Of a stretch of DNA of 5,816 nucleotides, positions 1 through 4,141 are shown piece by piece. Origin of the DNA: Kiritimatiellia bacterium (GTDB lineage: Bacteria; Verrucomicrobiota; Kiritimatiellia; RFP12; UBA1067); assembly GCA_017547265.1 (NCBI GenBank), contig JAFYQC010000150.1, forward strand, positions 1 to 5,816. The letters are read 5' to 3'. Position numbers and translations under genes: made by a program. Below the pieces are notes generated by a model. It had not been told where the DNA came from. It saw nothing but the letters and a program-made list of their open reading frames with translations, and made no database searches. Position 1 is the stretch's first letter. The number at the start of each line of letters is the position of its first letter.

Positions 1-795
1 CATCGCGCACGGCCCGAGGCGCGAGCGCATGAGCGTCTGGCCTGCCTGCATCGCCGTGTGGAAGTCCTTGAAGATGTACGCGCGGAACTTCCTGGCCTCG
101 GGCTGCGGGTGGACCTTGAGCGTCACCTCGGTGATGACGCCGAGCGTGCCCTCGGAGCCGAGGAACAGCATCGTGAGATCAGGACCCGACGCGTGGCGCG
201 GCACGGGGAGCGTGCGGATGATCTCGCCAGTCGGAGTGACGACCTCGAGCGACATCACCATGTCCTCGATCTTGCCGTACTTCGTCGAGAGGACGCCGGT
301 ACCGCGGTGCGCGAGGAAGCCGCCGATCGTGGAGCACGCGATCGAGGCGGGAAGGTGCATCGTCGAAAGCCCGACCTTGTTGCAGCCCCACTCGAGGTGC
401 TTCGTGATGATGCCGGTCTGCGCGGTGACGGTGAGCGCCTCCTTGTCGATCTTGATGATCTTGTTCATGCGCTTCATGTCGAGGACGATGCCGTTGTAGA
501 TCGGCAGCGCCCCTCCCTGCGAACCCGAACCGCCGCCCCACGGAACGACGGGAATCTTGTACTGGTTCGCGATCTTCATGATGCGCGCGACTTCCTGGGT
601 CGTCGCGGGATGCACGACGAAGTCGGGCTTCGGGCACTCGCGACCGCGGTCGTGCCACATCTCTGGAATCCAGTAGTAGTCGATGGAGTGGCCGAACTTG
701 TCCGCGAACTTCACGTCCACGTTCGTCTCGCCCACGACGTCGGTGAGCTCAGTCCGAATCATCTCGAACATATAGCTGTCAGGCTTGATCTTCAT
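1..795 (-). CDS. FAD-linked oxidase (alkylglycerone-phosphate synthase/GlcD-like), 3'-truncated
   Basis: The first 265 codons of an FAD-dependent oxidase are present; the frame stays open to the window edge, so the C-terminal part is missing (family members are usually about 450-550 aa). The start is ATG at 795, with AAGGA 6 nt upstream. Seen: the FAD-binding PCMH-type core with PVVPWGGGSGSQGGALP (residues 82-98), the second flavin loop STIGGFLAHRGTG (155-167), KYGKIEDMV (172-180) and GSEGTLGVITEVTLKVHP (213-230). Known: this set typifies the FAD_binding_4 family, which includes glycolate oxidase GlcD, D-lactate dehydrogenases and alkyl-DHAP synthase. The YGKIEDMV and SGPDL...GSEGTLGVITE stretches look closest to the alkyl-DHAP synthase branch. 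Inference: it is a cytosolic or membrane-associated 2-hydroxy-acid dehydrogenase or an ether-lipid-type enzyme; the substrate cannot be named. It follows the GH31 gene by 76 nt and may have its own promoter. Confident of family, not of reaction. Confidence 0.85.
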   Translation of the reverse strand, partial: MKIKPDSYMFEMIRTELTDVVGETNVDVKFADKFGHSIDYYWIPEMWHDRGRECPKPDFVVHPATTQEVARIMKIANQYKIPVVPWGGGSGSQGGALPIYNGIVLDMKRMNKIIKIDKEALTVTAQTGIITKHLEWGCNKVGLSTMHLPASIACSTIGGFLAHRGTGVLSTKYGKIEDMVMSLEVVTPTGEIIRTLPVPRHASGPDLTMLFLGSEGTLGVITEVTLKVHPQPEARKFRAYIFKDFHTAMQAGQTLMRSRLGPCAM

Positions 796-801
796 TTGAG
801 T

Positions 802-806
802 TCCTT
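802..806 (-). promoter_or_regulatory. Shine-Dalgarno site of the FAD oxidase
   Basis: AAGGA, within the longer purine run GGAAGGAA (801-808), lies 6 nt before the ATG at 795. It supports that start over the internal methionines at residues 9 and 12. Confidence 0.7.
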
Positions 807-826
807 CCGTAAGCTTTTATGGGTAC

Positions 827-832
827 ATTATA
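827..832 (-). promoter_or_regulatory. Possible sigma70-type -10 box for the FAD oxidase
   Basis: A perfect TATAAT on the minus strand sits in the AT-rich 76-nt gap (796-871) between the GH31 stop and the oxidase start, an abrupt change from the GC-rich flanking genes. Transcription would begin near 820 and leave a leader of about 25 nt containing the Shine-Dalgarno site. The -35 region is weak: at a 17-nt spacer it reads TCCAAC, which matches the consensus poorly. No hairpin terminator for the upstream gene is visible in the gap, so read-through from the GH31 gene is also possible. Confidence 0.4.
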
Positions 833-871
833 CAAAACTTGCAGTGAGAGTTGGATGGTAGATTTTGATAT

Positions 872-2509
872 TTAATGAGAAGAATTGAGAAGCGGGGAAA
901 TCAACTCGTAGCGCGGAAGCCGGGCAAGAGGAACGTTCTCAAGCTGCAGCACCTTGGGGCCAACGAACTCCTGACCGAGGTCGTCGCGCCACTTCCCGGC
1001 TGGAAGCTCGACGGTTTTCGTATCGTCCGGCGTTACCACCGGCGCAACGAGCCAGCGAGGCCCAAGCATGAACTGTTGCATCGGGCGATTGAAACCCTGA
1101 TGCGGAAACTCGTACTCCATCGCGCGGACGATCGGCTCGCCGGTTGTCGCCGCGTGGCGAGCGGTCTCGAGGATGTACGGCGCGAAGTCGACGTGCAGCT
1201 TCGCGAAGTCGCGGCAGAGCTTCACGCCCTCCGGCGAAAGATGACGCGTCGGGAGAAGCGAGAACTGCACCATCGGCATCAGCGCTTGCATCGCGGCAGA
1301 GCGGACAAACAGCTTCTCGTCTATCTCCTTGCCTACAAACGAGACCTCAAGTCCACCGCCGACCATGTCAGCAACGAGATACGGACATCCAAGGAGCCCG
1401 GCAGCAACGACCTGCGGGATAACGGTATCCTGTGCGCTCCTTCCGGTCCACGCGTGAGCGCGGTCGTTGAGGCGCGTCACGAGCGGAAGGCCACCGCACT
1501 TCCAGCTCACGCGAATCTCGTGGTACGGGAACTCGCGCGCGGCAAACTCGGCGTAAAGCCGAGTGTAGTCGACCGGCTCGGCCTTCTCATCATGGAATCG
1601 GCAGTCCTCTGCAAAGAAACGTGGGTCGCCGGCGTCGAACTTAAAGCCCTTGATGCCGTACTTGTCTGCAAAGTCATGGAGTATCTTCGCATAGTACGCG
1701 TTAGCCTCGGGCTTCGTGAGATCGTAGATTGCGCTAATGCCGCTCCACCAGCGGACAACCGCCGCCTCGCGCGAACCCTGCGCCTTGCGGTATGCAAGAT
1801 AGTCAAGCCCGTTGAGCTTTGGATTCCAGCGAAGCTTCTTGTACTCGCGGCTGTCAGGCGAGACGAAGTGGGCCGTCCAAATAAGCGGCGTCCAGCCCTG
1901 CGCGTTGATGCGGTCGAAGAGCCCCTTCGGGTCTGGGAAGTCCTTCTCATAAAACTCGTACGAGCCCTGGTGCGAAAGCCAGCCGCCGTCCATCATGTAG
2001 ACGCCGCACGGGAAAGCGCTCTTTGCAAGATCGGCCGTGTAGTCGTCCGCAGCCTTCTGGTTCACTCCGTTGAGGAATATCTCGATCCAGTTGTTCCACT
2101 GCGGGAGCGTGAAAAAGACGTCGGGCGGCGCCTTCCCTTCGAAGCGCATGTGCGCTTTCGCGGCGGCGAGATAGGCGTCCTTGAGGGTCTTCCCCGCGAC
2201 TGTCGGCTCGATCTTCTCGAAATCGGAGTCGAGGACAAGCTTGCCGTCCTTGAACTCGTAACCGAACGGCTTCTCACTCCAGACATAGCGGCCGCACGAC
2301 GAGACGAGCAGAGGAGAGGAAGTGTTGCCGTGGACTCGCAGGTCTATGCGCTTGTGGGACGATGCGCCGTAGGGCTGGCTCTGGCCATCGCCACCGCCGC
2401 CGCCCCACCAGCGTTCAGATTCTATCAGCGGAATTTCAGAAATGAAGACTTCTGCCGATGCGGCGAACATGGAAAGCGCAACGGCTGCAGCGATACATGC
2501 GTGCTTCAT
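872..2509 (-). CDS. Secreted glycoside hydrolase family 31 enzyme
   Basis: A complete 545-aa GH31 enzyme, predicted to hydrolyse alpha-linked sugars outside the cytoplasm. Seen: a Sec signal peptide (MKH, then a hydrophobic stretch to about residue 18, likely cut after ASA at 19). A WWGG..DG segment follows (34-42), and then the TIM barrel with MMDGGW (172-177) and WTPLIWTAHFVSPDS (206-220). The nucleophile motif is GFKFDAGD (Asp292). The LNDR segment supplies the likely acid/base Asp349, 57 residues later, and DMVGGG is at 381-386. The end (LPAGKWRDD, 502-510) is the usual C-terminal beta-domain. Known: GH31 covers alpha-glucosidases, alpha-xylosidases and alpha-galactosidases. The LNDR/DMVGGG pattern resembles the branch containing mammalian MYORG, an alpha-galactosidase. 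Start choice: the frame is open to 2773, but the ATG at 2509 begins the signal peptide, has AAGGA 6 nt upstream and overlaps the kinase stop codon as TGATG. Substrate is unassigned. Confidence 0.9.
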   Translation of the reverse strand: MKHACIAAAVALSMFAASAEVFISEIPLIESERWWGGGGGDGQSQPYGASSHKRIDLRVHGNTSSPLLVSSCGRYVWSEKPFGYEFKDGKLVLDSDFEKIEPTVAGKTLKDAYLAAAKAHMRFEGKAPPDVFFTLPQWNNWIEIFLNGVNQKAADDYTADLAKSAFPCGVYMMDGGWLSHQGSYEFYEKDFPDPKGLFDRINAQGWTPLIWTAHFVSPDSREYKKLRWNPKLNGLDYLAYRKAQGSREAAVVRWWSGISAIYDLTKPEANAYYAKILHDFADKYGIKGFKFDAGDPRFFAEDCRFHDEKAEPVDYTRLYAEFAAREFPYHEIRVSWKCGGLPLVTRLNDRAHAWTGRSAQDTVIPQVVAAGLLGCPYLVADMVGGGLEVSFVGKEIDEKLFVRSAAMQALMPMVQFSLLPTRHLSPEGVKLCRDFAKLHVDFAPYILETARHAATTGEPIVRAMEYEFPHQGFNRPMQQFMLGPRWLVAPVVTPDDTKTVELPAGKWRDDLGQEFVGPKVLQLENVPLARLPRYELISPLLNSSH

Positions 2510-4065
2510 CAGTCTTCCTTTCTTTGTACGTATGTGGGCGCAAGTGCGTCGTGGATGCGACGGTAACACGTGAAAAGGTGGTCGTACTTGACCGCTGCCG
2601 CAGGATCGGGTTCGACGGTGCGGTCGATTCGCAGACATTTTGCGACAGCAGACTTCACATCGGGGAAGACGCCGATTCCCGTTCCTGCCAGAAGGCACGC
2701 GCCGAAGCTCGCGTCGCCCGGCTGGGGCACCAACACAGGTCGGTTGAAGACGTTGGCAACAATCTCGCTCCAAAGCGGAGACCTTGCACCGCCGCCAATC
2801 AGGAAGATGCGCTTCACTGGAAGCTTCATCTCCTCAAGCGTCCGATAGCAGTCCCTGAGCGAAAGCGCGACGCCCTCCATTAATGCGCGCGCGAAGTCGC
2901 TGCGGGTGGAAGATATGGATACGCCAGTGAACGAGGCACGCAAGTTCGGATCCCAGTAAGGGCACCTCTCACCCTGGAGATATGGATGGAAAAACACTCC
3001 GTTCGCCCCGACGGACGACTTCGCGGCCTCCTCGTCTATCAGGGAATACAAATTCCCCGTTCCACGTTCCCCATTCCCCGTTCCCCGTTCCCCATTCCCC
3101 GTTCCCCATCCCGCGTAGAACGTGTCGCGAAGCCACCGCATGCAGAGCGCGGCAGCGTTGGTCGCCGAGACAGAGTACCACATGCCGGGCACGATGTGCG
3201 AATAGGTGAGCGTCTTCGGATGCGGATGCGCAGCGGCCGTCATGGAATTGACGTTACCCGCCGTCGCGAGCTTGAGAATGAGGTCCCCCGGCTCAACTGC
3301 GCCCGCACCGTAGTCCTCGACCGCGCTGTCTGACGAACCGCAAACGACGGGCAGACCTTCTGGAAGGCCAGTGAAAGCAGCAGCCTCGGCAGTCACGCGC
3401 CCAGCAACATCGGTGGGCTCGATAATCTTTGGCATGGCCGACATCTTGAGACCTGAAAGCGCTACAAGTTCGGCATCCCACGTCCCGTTCGTTCCTGCTG
3501 CCCCATTCGTCCCGGGCATTGCCCACATGAGCGTGCCCTGCGCCTCGATGCGGTCGGTCGCTGCCTCGCCCGTGAGCAGGTAGCGCACATAGTCCTTGAC
3601 GAAAAGGACATTGCTCGTACGCTCAAGCGAGTCAGGCTCGTTTGCCTTAAGCCACATCATCTGCGGGAGGGTCCACGTCGGTGCCGGCATCTGGTAGCAT
3701 GTCGAGAATATCTTCTCTCCCCAGCCGGCCTTGAGCGCCTCGCACTCGGCTGTCGCGCGCTGGTCCGTCCACATGATAGTACGGCGGACAGGACGGTACT
3801 CCGCGTCCAGCAGCACGGCGTTGTGGGTCGAGCCGTCGAGCGCACAGGCAGCAATGGACTTGAGGTCCACGCCTTTCGCGGCGAGTTTCTTCAGGGACTC
3901 GGCCAACGCGTTCCACCAGTCGGACGGCTCCTGCTCGCTCCATCCGGGATGGTCGTGGTAGGTCGCGAACTCGGTCGACGCCTCGCCGACGAACGAGCCG
4001 GTCTCGTCTATGACCGTCACCTTGCACCCGCCGGTGCCGTAGTCTATTCCCAAAAGAAGTTTCAT
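2509..4065 (-). CDS. FGGY-family carbohydrate kinase, xylulokinase-like (xylB-like)
   Basis: A complete 518-aa cytosolic sugar kinase that would phosphorylate a ketose or polyol with ATP. Seen: N-terminal phosphate loop GIDYGTGGCK (6-15), HPGWSEQEPSDWW (39-51) as in xylulokinases, GSTHNAVLLD (78-87), and WTDQRA (99-104). The catalytic base is probably Asp246 in GSSDSAVEDYGAG. The C-terminal FGGY domain has HPYLQGERCPYWDP, and the ATP-site stretch IGGGARSPLW and GDASFGACLLAG follow. Length and order of motifs fit xylulokinase. Odd: compared with E. coli XylB (from memory), GQMHG is replaced by GSTHN and DN at the catalytic Asp by DS, so the substrate may not be D-xylulose. Two low-complexity insertions are visible: GTNGAAGTNGT (185-195) and GTGNGERGTGNGERGTGN (321-338). 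The second is encoded by a heptamer array. The start ATG at 4065 has AAGGA 7 nt upstream. The gene overlaps the GH31 start by one base. Confidence 0.9.
   Translation of the reverse strand: MKLLLGIDYGTGGCKVTVIDETGSFVGEASTEFATYHDHPGWSEQEPSDWWNALAESLKKLAAKGVDLKSIAACALDGSTHNAVLLDAEYRPVRRTIMWTDQRATAECEALKAGWGEKIFSTCYQMPAPTWTLPQMMWLKANEPDSLERTSNVLFVKDYVRYLLTGEAATDRIEAQGTLMWAMPGTNGAAGTNGTWDAELVALSGLKMSAMPKIIEPTDVAGRVTAEAAAFTGLPEGLPVVCGSSDSAVEDYGAGAVEPGDLILKLATAGNVNSMTAAAHPHPKTLTYSHIVPGMWYSVSATNAAALCMRWLRDTFYAGWGTGNGERGTGNGERGTGNLYSLIDEEAAKSSVGANGVFFHPYLQGERCPYWDPNLRASFTGVSISSTRSDFARALMEGVALSLRDCYRTLEEMKLPVKRIFLIGGGARSPLWSEIVANVFNRPVLVPQPGDASFGACLLAGTGIGVFPDVKSAVAKCLRIDRTVEPDPAAAVKYDHLFTCYRRIHDALAPTYVQRKED
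2516..2520 (-). promoter_or_regulatory. Shine-Dalgarno site of the GH31 gene, inside the kinase 3' end
   Basis: AAGGA lies 6 nt before the ATG at 2509 and within the last codons of the kinase gene. Together with the TGATG stop/start overlap it indicates translational coupling, and it fixes the GH31 start at the signal-peptide methionine instead of an upstream in-frame ATG at 2773. Confidence 0.7.
3052..3107 (-). repeat. Eight-copy GGGGAAY heptamer array inside the kinase gene
   Basis: Read on the coding (minus) strand, 56 nt consist of eight 7-nt units: GGGGAAC, GGGGAAT, GGGGAAC, GGGGAAC, GGGGAAT, GGGGAAC, GTGGAAC, GGGGAAT. Only one unit departs from GGGGAAY. Three units make 21 nt, which encodes the peptide repeat GTGNGER. 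The array codes for kinase residues 321-338, in the variable region between the WLRDTFYAG and YSLIDEEAAK segments. Gain or loss of one unit shifts the frame by one base. The array also holds six consecutive G4 tracts with 3-nt spacers, a canonical G-quadruplex pattern on the mRNA-sense strand. Heptanucleotide short tandem repeats of this general type are known from filamentous cyanobacteria (STRR sequences). Confidence 0.95.
3481..3513 (-). repeat. Short degenerate GTNG repeat in the kinase gene
   Basis: Kinase residues 185-195 read GTNGAAGTNGT. The two GTNG copies are encoded by GGGACGAATGGG and GGAACGAACGGG, separated by two GCA codons. The segment sits between LMWAMP and WDAELVALSG, where xylulokinases have a short variable turn, so it looks like a small in-frame insertion. 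It could also be ordinary loop sequence drift. Confidence 0.5.
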
Positions 4066-4081
4066 CCTTGATTCCTTGATA
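4066..4081 (-). promoter_or_regulatory. Duplicated octamer carrying the kinase Shine-Dalgarno site
   Basis: The 16 nt before the kinase ATG (coding strand) are TATCAAGG followed by AATCAAGG, a direct 8-nt repeat differing at one base. The AAGGA formed across the first copy and the start of the second (4073-4077) lies 7 nt from the ATG, a normal spacing. The AAGG of the second copy abuts the ATG and is too close to act. The duplication may have created or moved the ribosome-binding site. Confidence 0.55.
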
Positions 4082-4087
4082 TTTTTA

Positions 4088-4120
4088 ACGCAGAGGCGCA
4101 GAGGCGCAGAGTACGCAGAG
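4088..4120. repeat. Octamer repeat GCGCAGAG in the GH2-kinase gap
   Basis: On the plus strand the units are ACGCAGAG, GCGCAGAG, GCGCAGAG and TACGCAGAG (the last with one extra base). They occupy nearly half of the 76-nt gap between the GH2 stop (4142) and the kinase start (4065). No hairpin terminator or convincing promoter is visible in this gap, so the two genes are probably cotranscribed through the repeat. CGCAGAG-type runs in intergenic DNA are seen in several bacterial lineages (general knowledge); no function is assigned here. Confidence 0.85.
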
Positions 4121-4141
4121 CCAGGTGGAAACTTGTGATTT

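Noticed and set aside
58..861. A 267-codon plus-strand open frame over the oxidase region
   Set aside because: The minus-strand frame 795-1 has clear FAD-binding motifs; the plus frame is Arg/Asp/His-rich without any family signature.
796..871. Rho-independent terminator between GH31 and the oxidase
   Set aside because: No GC-rich inverted repeat followed by a T run was found on either strand; only the palindromic AAGCTT stands out.
2386..2411. GCC/CCG-rich run coding for the GGGGG stretch in GH31 as a trinucleotide repeat
   Set aside because: The run is short and lies within the normally Gly-rich WWGG..DG region of the family, so it is at most a slight expansion.
875..2566. A 563-codon open frame on the plus strand, antisense to the GH31 gene
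   Set aside because: It translates to an Arg/Val/Leu-rich sequence with no recognisable domain. It is the mirror frame of a well-supported GH31 gene and is explained by GC-rich codon bias.
2510..2773. An N-terminal extension of 88 codons on the GH31 frame
   Set aside because: It overlaps the end of the kinase, is Arg/Cys-rich without homology, and would bury the signal peptide that begins at 2509.
3052..3107. CRISPR-like array
   Set aside because: The units are only 7 nt, contiguous, without spacers and within a coding frame.
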